This document shows, piece after piece, positions 41,991 to 53,989 of a stretch of DNA of 64,000 bases (position 1 is its first letter; each line of letters opens with the position of its first letter). The notes beneath the pieces are model-generated. The model did not search any database and was not told the origin of the DNA. It saw only the letters and a program-made list of their open reading frames with translations. Position numbers and translations under genes: made by a program. The DNA comes from Mactra quadrangularis (lineage: Eukaryota; Mollusca; Bivalvia; Venerida; Mactridae), in the NCBI GenBank assembly GCA_025267735.1, contig CM046297.1, forward strand, positions 29,476,011-29,540,010, read 5' to 3'.

Positions 41991-42485
41991 GTTTGTCGGA
42001 ATAATATTGGTCAATGGAAACATGACTAAGTAGAATGATACAAAATTTGCTGCACATCTATGATAGAAGCAAGAGTTTAGATCATATTTGTCGTAATTCA
42101 AATGTGTACAGGATTGTAAGAAATATCCAGAATGGAGAAAGTATTGATCATAAGAAAGGGGCAGGTAGGCCTAAAAATAAACAGTTGCTGACAGGAGGAG
42201 GTTGAGAATCATTGTCTCTAAAGGCAGGAATTCCTTCACCATTATTGAAACCTGAACATAAAGAACGTCGTTTCAACTGGTGTTTGGACCTTAATCCAAT
42301 TGAAAACATTTGGGGAAGTATAATGGAGAGTATTAACAAAAACTATTTGACAAATATACATGATATAAAAGCAGAGGTGGCCAGATATTGGGACAGTATG
42401 AGCCATGATTTTCTTTGTTAAAAAGCATACCATGAGGAATTCAAGCTTCTATACAAGCCAAGGCAGACCTTCCAAAATATTGAAA
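41991..42485 (+). mobile_element. Internally deleted Tc1/mariner-like element
   Basis: The plus strand encodes an N-terminal helix-turn-helix-like stretch 'NSNVYRIVRNIQNGES' followed by the linker 'HKKGAGRPKN' (42085-42180). After a short gap comes the transposase C-terminus 'DLNPIENIWGSIMESI' (about 42285-42335), which holds the third catalytic acidic residue. The catalytic middle is missing. The first 100 bp recur at 59016-59116. Confidence 0.75.
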
Positions 42486-43935
42486 ACTGTATGATTTTGA
42501 GGTGAGTGCTTGAGGTGAGTGCTATTAAGTTTGAATTTCATTTTCTCTGTTTAGTTTCATTTCCTTTGAAAATGTTTCTTTTTCCGGTCAAACTGTATGT
42601 GCATAAAATGTTCATTACACAATTTGAATCATATCAAAATATATACAGAATATTGGATTTCCTAAAAAGAAATGAAATTTGAGTATGTTGCATTTATTCA
42701 TGTAGTGATGTTAGTAGCGACGTTAATCATCTAAAATGCATAAATTCTGGCTCATTGACTTACGATATTACTACCAAATTATATATGATTGAGAATAAGT
42801 ATGTAAAATAACACTGCTCATGACTATGTCCATGTAAGACGTAAAAGTGTGTAATTTACGGAAAATGAGTATTATATGTATAATGAATATTAACAACATG
42901 CTATGGATTTTCTGTGTTAAAACAACATAAGCATGCCGACAGAGTTTCATGCAAATGTCTTAATAAGCATTGAGTATATGATAGAGCATGAATAAAGCAT
43001 ATCAAACTGCTACTAGTATTTTATCCGACTTAGACTATGGGTATTAAATTATATGTTTTAAAGTCCGTTTTTCATTATCTTTTCACGTATTTATACTACT
43101 GCCACCTTAAAACCATATAAAACTCAGAATAATATAGTTGGCCTAAAGCATACGATATTTTTGTCGTGAATTTCGTGCAAAAGCTAATTAAAACTCACGA
43201 ACAACATTTACATAGTTTCATTCATGGATAAAAATATGTGTGCCAACGTAAAAGAATGTGTTTTGCTTACCAAACGTTGTTAGGCTGTAAGTATGTGTTA
43301 TAGTTTTTTACATTTCATCACTTTCTAATATTGTAATACATGCAAACATTCAATTTGGACCATATTTCGCATACATAGTCGGTTAAATATGTAATAAAGA
43401 AAGTGGATAGATGTGAATTATATCAGCATAATAATCACATATATACAAATGTATGCTTACAAATTTTGCAAATGAAGCATTGTTTTACATAATACTGGTC
43501 GTTCTATAATGTTGAAACAAGTGGACCTTTTAATCAAACCCTACCAATATTTTTTATCTTGCATTAGAATTAAGACCATTGTCGTGAACAAAAATGATAA
43601 AAATATCTCAATTTCATTGAAAATATTTTATATAAACATTTGTACATGATGAGGCCTAAACAATATTGGTGCTGTTGAAAGTATGAGTTATCCAAATTGC
43701 AATTGATTAAACTGTTTTTGTTTGTCTTAATCACATGTTATGTTGTTGTTTTTTAATTAACATATCATATCGTATTAACTTGGTCTGTTGAACTCAATTA
43801 ATTATATGTTTGTAGTAGTGTAAGAAATATATAATGCACTTCCTAGTCTCCAAATACAGTTCTGTTTCTAAACCTGTCACAACTTGATAATTACACTATC
43901 ACTGAATGTGTTTTTATTATTTTTTTTATGTAGGA
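42486..43935. other. AT-rich intergenic
   Basis: No coding. The stretch 43166-43228 is a dispersed repeat shared with 26664-26722 inside LINE 3. Confidence 0.45.
43166..43228. repeat. Dispersed repeat shared with 26.66 kb
   Basis: 'gtgaatttcgtgcaaaagc' and 'aattaaaactcacg' match 26664-26700, followed by similar 'tacatagttt' sequence. Confidence 0.6.
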
Positions 43936-44689
43936 GTCACACTGTCCCGATATTAGCACTAGATGGACATACGAATAAGAAATGTTTAAATTCGGATCTG
44001 ATTGTTAAAAGATCGCGCCATTCGTGACGGTATCTTTTGTTATCGTATTTTCCCAAATTGAATTTTCAGACTCCGGCGACAACTTCGTGAACGGTCGCAA
44101 AATTTTAAGCATGCCAAAAATTGCCGGAAGACATTGCTAAGGTTCATTTACGTGTTGAATTCGTGCGTCAATTTTGCGCATCATAAGGCCGTCGTAAAGC
44201 CATCCTTTCGAATCGTTTAGTCTTCGTCTTTACTTCGTGTTATCATCGATGCCATATGGCATTTTCCGCCCCAAGAAGACAATACGAGGGAATCAAGAAA
44301 ATATGCGATTGTCTTATGAAGGCATCACGACTACGCGAAGCCCCCGTAATAACGTCGTGACGCCATCGTATTTTGGTACGATGATATCGAGATGGCATCA
44401 CGGTGTGGACCGAATAAGCACATTTGAATGGCTCAAACGTTGCATATGTATCATGGTTGAACTATAAAGACTAGCCTCCGATTATTTTTCTCATCAGTCA
44501 GTCGTACACATCTCTACTGAGACAACAAAATATTAAATTTTGATATTTTGCAGTTAATGTACAAATATTTTGAGTTAATTTCCAGCAGAATTGCATTAGT
44601 TTGAAGATAAGTCAATTAAGAAAAAGAAGCAAAATCAAATAGAAGAAAGAAAACGGGGTCAATAAGTGTCAGAAAATGGCTGTCTGTGG

Positions 44690-45540
44690 AAAAGAGAAAC
44701 GTATGGCAACTATAGTACACTACAAGAGGAGTTGAAAACAAAAGATTGTCGTTGTTGTGTTTGTGGCGTACGGCGGCAACACATTGAAAAAGTCATATCA
44801 CGGCGATCAGTCAACATACTCACCGTTCCTAGAAAAACTAAATTTCTAGATTTAGTCATTGACCATTTACTAAGCACGTACCTCTGCCAGTGGCTGGCAT
44901 CTGTCCTGCATGATTTAGAACCAGTGGTAGGAGACAGAATGGTCGTAGAAATTATGTTATCACCTAACTTAACGAAAATATTCTCCGTTCAGGAATCGAA
45001 TCCACGACCCCTTCATTAGAGGACTTGTGTGTTACCAACTAAGCTAGCCGAACGACTAGCTTCTATAACAATACAAGACTTTTCCGAGGCCTCTACGATG
45101 AGGTCTTACAAAGGATATATTATGCATAGTACAGAAGAAGGTTACATGGTACAGTGAAACAGGAAGTCTATTCCTCTTAGTCTCAAGCTATTACTCTACG
45201 ACACCTGGCCTGCGGTGCCAGTTATCGAAGCCTGTCCTACAACTTAAGAGTAACTCCAAACACAATATCCCTTACATCAAATGTTCAAGTTTGTGATGCC
45301 ATCAAAGTCAAGATTGCATCTGAGGTGATCTAGTGCTCTACTACAATGGAAGAATGGACTGCCATTGCTGAGCAGTTTGAAAAGATATGTCATGTTGTGG
45401 TGCTCTGGGTGGCAAGCAAGTGACGGTTATATGTCCTTGGAATACTAGCTTTTTGAAAGAAAATGAAAGGTCTTCTTCCGCATTGTTTTTATTGCCTTGA
45501 TCGATCGCGACTATAATAAACTTATAAACTCTCCCGACCC
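44690..45540 (+). pseudogene. Degenerate HARBI1-like transposase
   Basis: Upstream of the SINE, 'YGNYSTLQEELKTKD' matches the usual N-terminus. After the SINE, 'AITLRHLACGASYRSLSYNL' (about 45185-45250) is the helix-turn-helix region. Then come 'MEEWTAIAEQFEKIC' (about 45345-45390) and, one frame over, 'CCGALGGKQVTVICPW' (about 45390-45440), equivalent to the family's 'C.GALDGKH..I.CP', with the first catalytic Asp replaced by Gly. Several stops and shifts follow. Confidence 0.7.
44748..45057 (-). mobile_element. tRNA-derived SINE inside the Harbinger relic
   Basis: The minus strand reads 'ggctagcttagttggtaaca' (A box), 'gggtcgtggattcgattcc' (B box), 'ggtgagtatgttgactg', 'gccgtgatatgac' and 'ccgtacgccacaaac'. 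It is the same family as 61965-62274 but older and more diverged. Confidence 0.75.
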
Positions 45541-45922
45541 GGGCACGTTGTAGACCTTAGCTATTCTTGCACACATCTTCCGAGTATTATGAGGACATGA
45601 ACCGGGAGTCACGTGACGGTTTCGTGACAACATTCTAACACAGCGTACCTTCATTACGATAGCGTATACCCATCGTGTGGCCTTCGTGTGTCCTGCGGGT
45701 TACAACTTTTTAAAAATCTGCGTCTTTCAGGTGACTTCGTGAGTAGATCGGATGCGATCGCGTGAAATTCAGAAAGATACGTGTGTGGATCGGATGCGAT
45801 GTAGGAATCGTACTTGCTTCGGGTACTGACTGGTTGTCGGCCAATTTCGGGGCCAACTTCCTACGAAATTCGAAATTCCATATTCGTATGTCCATCTGGT
45901 GTCAATTTCGGGACAGTGGGAC

Positions 45923-48073
45923 GTCAGTATTAGAGAGCAGTCATAAAAAGATGTCAAAATAATCAAATACAAATTTGAATATCTCATTTACACCGACAAA
46001 AATAATGAAACATTTTATCTTAACCAGTTTTATGCGGTAATTTGCTGATAGCAGCCAATCCAGTAACTACCTTCACCGATTGCTTTATACAGATTATATT
46101 GTGCACTCATAGTTTTGATATTGAATTATTTCATAGATGGACGTTTGCGTACAATAATATATAATAATATTATATGGACGCATTTATTATACTTCAATAA
46201 AAATCGATATTATTATACACCGAGTTAAGTGCATAGTCTATTAAGTAAAAATGTAAAAATATCAAAGAAAACCTCTTTCTATATTAGGTATATAAAAATG
46301 AACAGACACTGTCTTTACAAAGTAAATATGAAAAAGCAAACAACCTTGACACCAATAAATGCAATCGATTATTTTGAGTACTAATGTAACAAGCGTCTTT
46401 AACAAAATCATATTTCAAATATCACTAGTAAATCTGAGCCTCCTATTATACCGTTCTATTGAAAATAATTATGTACCCATTTTTTCTAACAAATATTCAA
46501 ATATTATTTTCTTTTTCAGTCGTAAAACTTTAATTTAGTGCTTATCTGATCTTTGCCACAGACTTCACAATTCTGTAAACCCCTCTAACCCGGACTTGCT
46601 CTGGACCGAGAAAAAATCTGCTGTTGATTCATAGAAGGTATTGTGCTATCTTACAAATTCTAAATAAACATTTATGCATGGTCTAAGAATAAGCTATATA
46701 CATGTTTATACTTGCCAATTGATTGAGGTGTGCGTTTGAATCTTTAAAAAGAGAGAGCCGATAGTAAAAGTTATTTGTATTTCTTTAATTGCATTAACTT
46801 GGGAAAAGAGTTTAATAATCACACCGACGTCATTAAACGCTAATCTACTTGATATACATTACATATTATATTGATGTATTATCACATTTATAAAAGCTTT
46901 TCCTAAGTTAATACAAAGAAAAAAAAAACAAAAAACGTCTGCAACTTTGACTTTTTGTCCCTCTCTCTTTAAACATTAATTTTGCTTAAGATAGGAACTG
47001 AAATTTAATGAAATTTACATAGATATTTGCACATATATTTTGCTAAAGAATGATACCAAACATACCCACATTGAATTAATCTTTGTATGTAATTTGTTTC
47101 AATTACTGAGTGTATAGATTTTATTGCGCGTCAGTATTATATTAAAATTGATATTGATGCTGAAATTGTATGACCGTCACTGAAAACAATTGTTTAAATA
47201 GCTGCATATGGCATGTTTGAATTGTCTATGGACAAATGCTTTATTGCCCCTGTAGGATTCAAACCCGTCCCCTTTAGTGCTCTACCAACTGCGCTGCATA
47301 CACGTACCCAGATAGATGTACACAAAATAACAGTTCAATTAAACAAAAAAATAAGATGTGTTTATATATGAATGAAAACAAAGCGTTTTATGTTAAAATA
47401 GTAAAAGTTACAAAATAAATGCCAACAAAGAGTTTTATGTTGAAGAGTAAAAGTTATAAAAAATGTCAGGTTCCATCAATTCAGGAAGAATAAGAACATG
47501 TAAGATGAAGATGATAGTAATAACAATGATAAAATAGTTGGAGTAACGACGTAAAACCATACATGTAAATAAAGAAAACGAAGCCATACCTTCAAGTTGT
47601 TTTGATCATCGGTATAAAGAGATCATGTACACTCTCAAGTTGTAATATTATTGTATAATCATACTTTATTCACTGAAGTCTGAAGTAAGTCTGAATGTAA
47701 ATAGTCAGTATGCGTGTTTTTATTCCATACAAGTAATTGAACGCGTATGAATTTGCAACCAATACAAAATTATATATTAAAGCGTATTTAAGACCTAAAT
47801 CTTAATAAACCTTTACGCGTTTGGATAGCCGACGTCATTTCTGAATCATTTAAAATAAGTGCTTTACTAAAATTTCAAAGAGTTATTACTATTTGATAAA
47901 AAAACCGATTTTATTATCTACTTAAAATGTCAGGGGAAACAAAGTAACAAAGCTAAAAATACCGCGTAGTTAATTCCAACTGTACTGATTTATGAATATA
48001 GTTTTAAATTTACAAGGACGTTATTTATTCAACGTGATTTTAAAAGCAAATGTTCAAGTACTGTGGGGAAGCA
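45923..48073. other. AT-rich intergenic
   Basis: Only a truncated tRNA-like remnant was seen (47244-47305). Confidence 0.45.
47244..47305 (-). pseudogene. Truncated tRNA-like sequence
   Basis: The minus strand has an A-box-like 'gcgcagttggtagagca' and a B-box 'gggtttgaatcc', ending in 'aggggcaa'. The spacing between the boxes is too short for an anticodon arm, so it is a pseudo-tRNA or SINE head. Confidence 0.5.
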
Positions 48074-49001
48074 GTGTACGGGGCAGTCAACCAAGATGGC
48101 GGACCGAATGCTGATGAAAAGGTTAACATATTTTATTTTCTCGATTTCTCTAACTTAATCCACATTTATTGCTGTATAATCAATTTTGTTCAACCAGGCA
48201 AAGACTCCGGTGCATAGTGTACAACCTTTTTCACCTTTATATTCACCCAAGAGCTAATTAATGAATCACAAAGTTGGTCGATGTATCATTTTAAAATTTG
48301 AAGCGAGAAAAAAATATTTTATGCCTGAGTCTGACTTTATTTGAGCTCATAGATTAAAATCAATTGACAGAGTAGAGTAAAATGATCGTCCGAGGTACTC
48401 TTTCTCCTTACGTTGGAGGATCATCCTCTCCCTTTGAAAGAAAACGTTCAATTTATGAGTGTATAAAACAGAGTGCAGTCCCCGGTGTATGGTGCAGTCA
48501 AAAGGCACATTTTTGAAAGGTGCAGTCTCATAAAACTGTACGGTGGAGTCATTTTGTACATATTTTATGTACAGTGTTGTCTCAATTATGAATTTTAGTG
48601 CCTACTTTCATGAACGATCTTTAGTCATATGTAATTTAGCTCTGTTTCGCTCACACGACCCGAGGAAATTCAATGTTTATATGAAGTCATTGCCCGATCA
48701 ATTAATTTAAATTAAATTTAAATAGAACGAACATTATGGCATTGATGTTTTAAGATTATAAATGAAATTACAGTTAGAGTTCCTGGTGTCCCAACTTTGT
48801 GATCCATTTCTGAGCTCTTGTGTGAATATATAGGGAAAAGAGGTTGTACATTATGCATTATGCACTGGAGTCTATGCCTAAATGGTTACAACTAATTATA
48901 CAACAATAAATGTGGATTAAGTTTGAGAAATCGAGAAAATAAAATATGTTTACCTTTTCATCAGCGTTTGGTCCGCCATGTTGGTTAACTGTTCCGTACA
49001 C
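48074..49001. mobile_element. Foldback element with about 220-bp inverted arms
   Basis: The left arm (48074-48300) and right arm (about 48790-49001) are reverse complements with scattered changes, starting 'gtgtacgg' at both outer ends. The roughly 490-bp spacer contains three 'ggtgcagtc'-like motifs. Each arm carries 'atggcggacc' followed 26 nt later by a splice-donor-like site. Confidence 0.8.
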
Positions 49002-50400
49002 AGCTACATGACAGTGTGTTCAAGTTAGTATTCAAATAAAATCGAATTGTTATTTAAAAATATTCGTTCATTAGAAACCTTAACAGTTATTGAAATTGTG
49101 CAAAGGTAACGTGATATATAGTGTAATTAAATAAAGCGAATTTTAAGGCAGTCGAACAATCATCAAAGAACGATACAAAATATTTGTTGAGTTAATTGCA
49201 TTCAACAATGATATAAAACTCACAATATTTCCCAAGTTGCATAAGAAAGAAAGAACTTCCCTCATATACTGTTTCATGGTACGGAATAATAGTTACGAAC
49301 ATTTATAATATATCCAGTTGTTTTCTGAAAAAAAAGATATTTAACATAGTACATTATAAACTCAGCATAATTAACTGCACAACTAAATATTTTGATAATT
49401 CTCATAGAGTGTTAATTACGTTTCACCTCAGCAGAGCAATACACATATGTCATTCTCATTTGGTGACCAAGATATTATTTTAAAAATGGTATACATATGT
49501 GACCCAATGTAGGTAAGTTTATACTCTGACTTAAATCATTACAAGCAATGTACATATTGTTTTTACCGAACTGTAACTTTAACAATAGATCTATATTTTA
49601 CCAATAAACTTGAATAGTATGTTCTTTTTTGGGATACAGATAAATATTATTATAATAATATACCGTGAAAAACTATATCACTGTGCCGATATTATTCAAG
49701 ACGGTATTAAGTAGTGGGTATAATTATATTACAGCTACTTTGTATTGAATATATATTATCAAGCCTTAATAGCATTGTGTCGAGGATAGATCTGCGCATG
49801 TTTAGTATTAGTAGCGCATGCGCAATGTGAAACGCCATACCCGAAAATAAAGCCTGTTTTTACGCCTTTCAACGAAGACTACATGGGTATTTCAAATTAA
49901 AAATTTACATTAATGGGCGGAGTATAGTCTAAACCATGCGTATATGACAATGGATGGTTGTTATCACGCACAATCGGTGAAGAAAATTGAAATAGAAAAA
50001 AGAAAATTTTCGTTTTTATCGACAACGGACTTAAACGGTAAAAATTTAGCGATTACACAAAAGACCAATCATTACTTTTATAAGTTGAAACCTTTTAGCA
50101 TTTGTATTTATGCACGAAGTGCGTCATGACAAAACCTGCATTATTGACGTTGATGACGTTGTCGTTATCCACTTCAAATTCACGTCATATAATTTTCGTC
50201 TCGCATGTTTACGAGCGGACAATTTAAGTTCGACGTAGATTTGAATTTCTACCTTTATAGCGTTTATAGTTTCCTCGTACTCGATGAATTGTTTTTAAAG
50301 TGGGAGAGGAACTTGTCGTTAAGTTAATCCTAATATATTATGTTATATGTTAAAGATAAAATAATTAATTAGATCGGATAATTACAGTACTCCTCACAAT
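49002..50400. other. AT-rich intergenic
   Basis: No confident coding. A CpG-richer patch (49780-50230) includes 'gcgcatgcgc' and 'acgtcat' motifs. Confidence 0.4.
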
Positions 50401-50474
50401 CCTATTACCGGTCATTTTTGAACATTTCAGTGATAGCACTTTTTTTTATAATAATATCATTTTGGATCTTGTAT

Positions 50475-51346
50475 TTCGATCCTTACTTAGTCAATGCATA
50501 TATAAAGAAAATGGATAATAAACTCAAAGATTTGTGCTCCAAATACGAGTCTCAAACGCAAGAGGAAGTTGTCCAAAATAAAACGGACGAGCATTCATTT
50601 GTCGTAGGTCTTCGTTTTTTTTTTTCGTTTCTTCGCCACGAAGTATAACCACATTATATATGACGTAATTTTCGGTGAAATCAGAATTCGCAATATCATG
50701 AATCGGCACGTTTTAAGGCAGTGGGTGAACGTAATGTATTTACTGAGCTGCGAGGGGAACGCAAATCAAGCCGTACTTGGCGAACAATAAACAGTATCAA
50801 ACGTTATCAAGTGTTTCGTAATATATTGCATATACTTATGAACACTTAGACAAACGTATGTAGGTCTTTACAAGTGAAGTATCAATATAACAATAAATCT
50901 AAACTATCGAAGTTAGATCTAATTTTATTCAGAGTCATAAATTGATAGCTGACACGTACCATAGTTTCTGATGAAATCTTTCAGTGATTTACAAATATGC
51001 TTCTGTGGTTTCGAAAGTTTGTCGGCGTTCTTATTTCTATTCTGAACGGAACGTATTTCTATTATCGATAATCGATATTAAAGATACGTACTCTCATACA
51101 CTTCGGTGGAATGTTCACTCTAACAGTATCGAGAATCTTGATAGCCTCTGGGTACTGCTGGCGTCACACTGTCCCGAAATTGACACTAGATGTGCGTACG
51201 AATGTGGATTTTCGAATGGCGCACGTATTTCGATCCCTGCTAAGTCAATGCCTATATAAAGAAAAGGGATAATAAACTCAAAGATGTGTGCTCCAAATAC
51301 TTGTCTCAAACGCAAGAGGAAGTTGTCCAAAATAAAACGGACGAGC
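50475..51346. repeat. Pair of about 120-bp direct repeats
   Basis: 50475-50592 and 51228-51346 are about 90 percent identical by eye ('caagaggaagttgtccaaaa' shared exactly). Each holds 'tatataaagaaaa' and 'aataaac', an arrangement reminiscent of a promoter plus polyadenylation signal in a long terminal repeat. The 635 bp between them shows no coding. The first copy lies in a short open frame (50418-50648) with a hydrophobic start, and the second has a stop in that frame. Confidence 0.55.
51163..51215. mobile_element. Solitary end of the Harbinger-like family
   Basis: 'gtcacactgtcccgaaattg' plus 'acactagatg' matches both ends of the 43936-45922 element. No partner end was found nearby. Confidence 0.65.
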
Positions 51347-51889
51347 GACATATAAACTGAACGTTTGAGTCGGCGGGTATAGGAGTAAAAATCCTTCTTA
51401 AATCAATACAATCACAATGCACCTTAAATCATTTAGCAAATTGATTTAGTAACAACATATCGTTAAATGTGCAAAATTGGGTTAAAAATAACCATCTTTC
51501 ACTTCAAAATCTAAAAGTTTCTCCTCCAAATTGTGGTGAATGTACATGATAATGAAGCTGACATTTATATGTCAACATCATGACGTAAATAAGCCAGTAT
51601 TGAATATTACGACTTTAACAAAAGTTAAGAGCCATAAGTGATAAAAAGAAGATGTATTCAGTTAATGTATGTGTATAATTTAATTTTGTTTCATAATGTT
51701 TTCTTTTTTGCTATTACATGCTTTAATTTGAGAGTCTACGTGTACGTAGCTTTAATGAAATCTAGATCTATAACCTTCGCAGATCAAGATTTATGATACA
51801 CTCCCCTTGCAGCTCAGTGAATACATTACATTCACCCGCTGCCTTAAAACTAGTCGATTTATGATATTGACCTTTACTATGAACCTTTG

Positions 51890-52085
51890 AATGACCAATG
51901 AAATTTACCAAATTCCTATTTAACTGAAAAACTTTATACGCATTTTCATTGGTTGAACGGGTAAACAACGCCGTATATGGTATGATCATACTTGTGACGA
52001 ATGCAACCTCGTATGACGTCATATATAGCGTGGCTACACTTTGTATTTAAGTTCAATAAGTTGCTCTGTGTTTTCAGTTTAAAGA
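51890..52085 (+). promoter_or_regulatory. Promoter-like cluster: CCAAT, CRE, TATA
   Basis: 'gaccaatg' (51891) and an inverted CCAAT 'cattggttg' (51948) precede a perfect cAMP-response palindrome 'tgacgtca' (52014-52021), which overlaps a TATA-like 'atatatag' (52021-52028). The spacing fits a plus-strand RNA polymerase II core promoter. No convincing first coding exon follows, so it could be a relic or drive a non-coding RNA. Confidence 0.35.
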
Positions 52086-53980
52086 TCAGAGATACGCGTT
52101 AAAAAAGATCAATGTTAATTTTAATTTTTGTAAATTTCCTTTATATAACTAAAGCAAAACTGTCCAACATCTTTGCATTTCGACATTTTGAAATTACAGG
52201 CGTGAGAAATTTTGCATCTATTTTTAAAAACCACGTGATGGTCATGCGATATAAATGTTTATGTGTCTTTATCTAAAAATAGAAATATCAGTCTGTACGT
52301 AGCATTTTAGCAGAGGTAGAAAGTAAACGAGTACGAGTGAATCTTTCGAACCGATGCAACGGAGAGTAGATTTGTGACAACATTAATTTACGTTAAGACT
52401 TTTAATCAAGAATCATGAATGATAAAGAAAAATCTTTTGGCAGCTGTTTCTTTTGTTCTAAATTTTGATTTCCACAACACTCCTTCCAATCTTATTTAAC
52501 AAAAAATGGTGAAAAAATTAAAGCATAAGTACCTTCAAATCTAACAATACAGCAACCACTTTACTTGAAAATATATTAATTATGCATGATTCAATGCTCT
52601 AGTTTGTATAACGAAATTGTTTGAACCATATTGATGTCGTGTCATACATTTTTACGACCCACGCTAGATCTTAAATTCACATATAACACTTTTAAATGAA
52701 CGTTTGTAAACAAAAACATGATTTTTGTTAATGCTTTGCGTCTTAATTTAGCTAACAATCCCCAAAGAAGCGACTCATCAAAAGTTTTGAACCCGTTTCA
52801 TTGCGCTTCCATAATTTAAATAAATCCCCCGAATGAAAGAGAATTTCATTTTGTAAACACTGTAAAAACTGGTCCAATTTTAAGCATGTACATCATTTAC
52901 TTGGCATGGAAATCGTTGTTGATACATTTTTGCCACCACTGAATGTATCTGAATAATTAAGATACAAAAAGATAACTTAAGCTTAGAAATTTGAACCGTC
53001 CGGTGAATCCGTTTGCTGGGAATATATTATGTATATGAACATCATATACTCCTGACATTATTTTTTTTCTGAGCTTGATCAAGCAATTCTCTTGATCTCT
53101 TGAATTACTGGTACTAGTACGTCCGTTTGTCTGGCAATTGGTCGACTTGATTTGCCAGGGCGGCTTAAAAATATATATTATGTATACCAAAATTAAGCTC
53201 TCAATGCGCGACCGAAAAGGGAGATAATTTGGTGTATCGGCCATGATGATATTTATGTCGACAAACGTTCCAAAGAGTAGGTCTAACATGTTTCTAGGAA
53301 ATTGCAAAATGTTACAATGTCAATTATATGAATTGTTATTTATAAATACATATATGCAAATACATAATTTTTTTATGTTATACATGTAATATAAAGTCAT
53401 CACTATATTATGTTTGACTTGTCATTGAGACTTTCTTTTTCTGCCTCAATCATAGTCGGTGATTTTTATTAACTAAAAATATTTTTATTTCCTTTCCAGA
53501 AGAGTGAGTCTGATCCAAAGCTTCAACAACTTTTGTGACTTACCAGTGATTCAATAAAAAAAGAAAACAGAAAAATAGGTAACTGCACCATCGTCGGGTC
53601 CCAAGTCCCGAGTGAGAAAGTAGGAGGGACAATTCCATAACCTGCTTACTATATATCTGTGCATTGGCAATGAACTCTACAATGTTAAGAAACACACTAT
53701 GCACTTATGATTACACTCCACGTTCATATCTTCACGGATTCACCCACTACACAACCTGTAGCAATGCAAATACCAATATCAAGTGCACTCACAACACATA
53801 CCTCCTACATCACTAGCAAATTCTGTGTATCGAACCTTCAAAAAAGAAAGACTGTCGCTGTAAAACAGTCTCTGTTTTACTTTTCTTCTTGAATTTTGGA
53901 TTTAATAAACTTGTTAAAACTTGACTTACTGAAGCAATCTGAATTACAGTTTCATGTTAAATAATATCTTTTATTAAATA
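52086..53980. other. AT-rich, no recognised gene
   Basis: A possible acceptor 'tttcctttccag' at 53490-53501 is followed by a short open stretch and 'caataaaa' (53551), but nothing links it to an upstream exon. The minus-strand open frame at 52957-53307 has no recognisable family. Confidence 0.35.
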
Positions 53981-53989
53981 ACTATTTGT

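Larger units (their letters stand above)
43936..45922 (+). mobile_element. PIF/Harbinger-like DNA transposon relic
   Basis: The left end 'gtcacactgtcccga' and the reverse complement of the right end 'gtcccactgtcccga' are terminal inverted repeats. Similarity continues inward ('agatggacatacgaat'). Subterminal regions are GC-rich with repeated 'ttcgtg' motifs. Inside lies a degenerate HARBI1-type transposase. The element is split by a SINE. A lone end of the same family sits at 51163. Confidence 0.7.
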
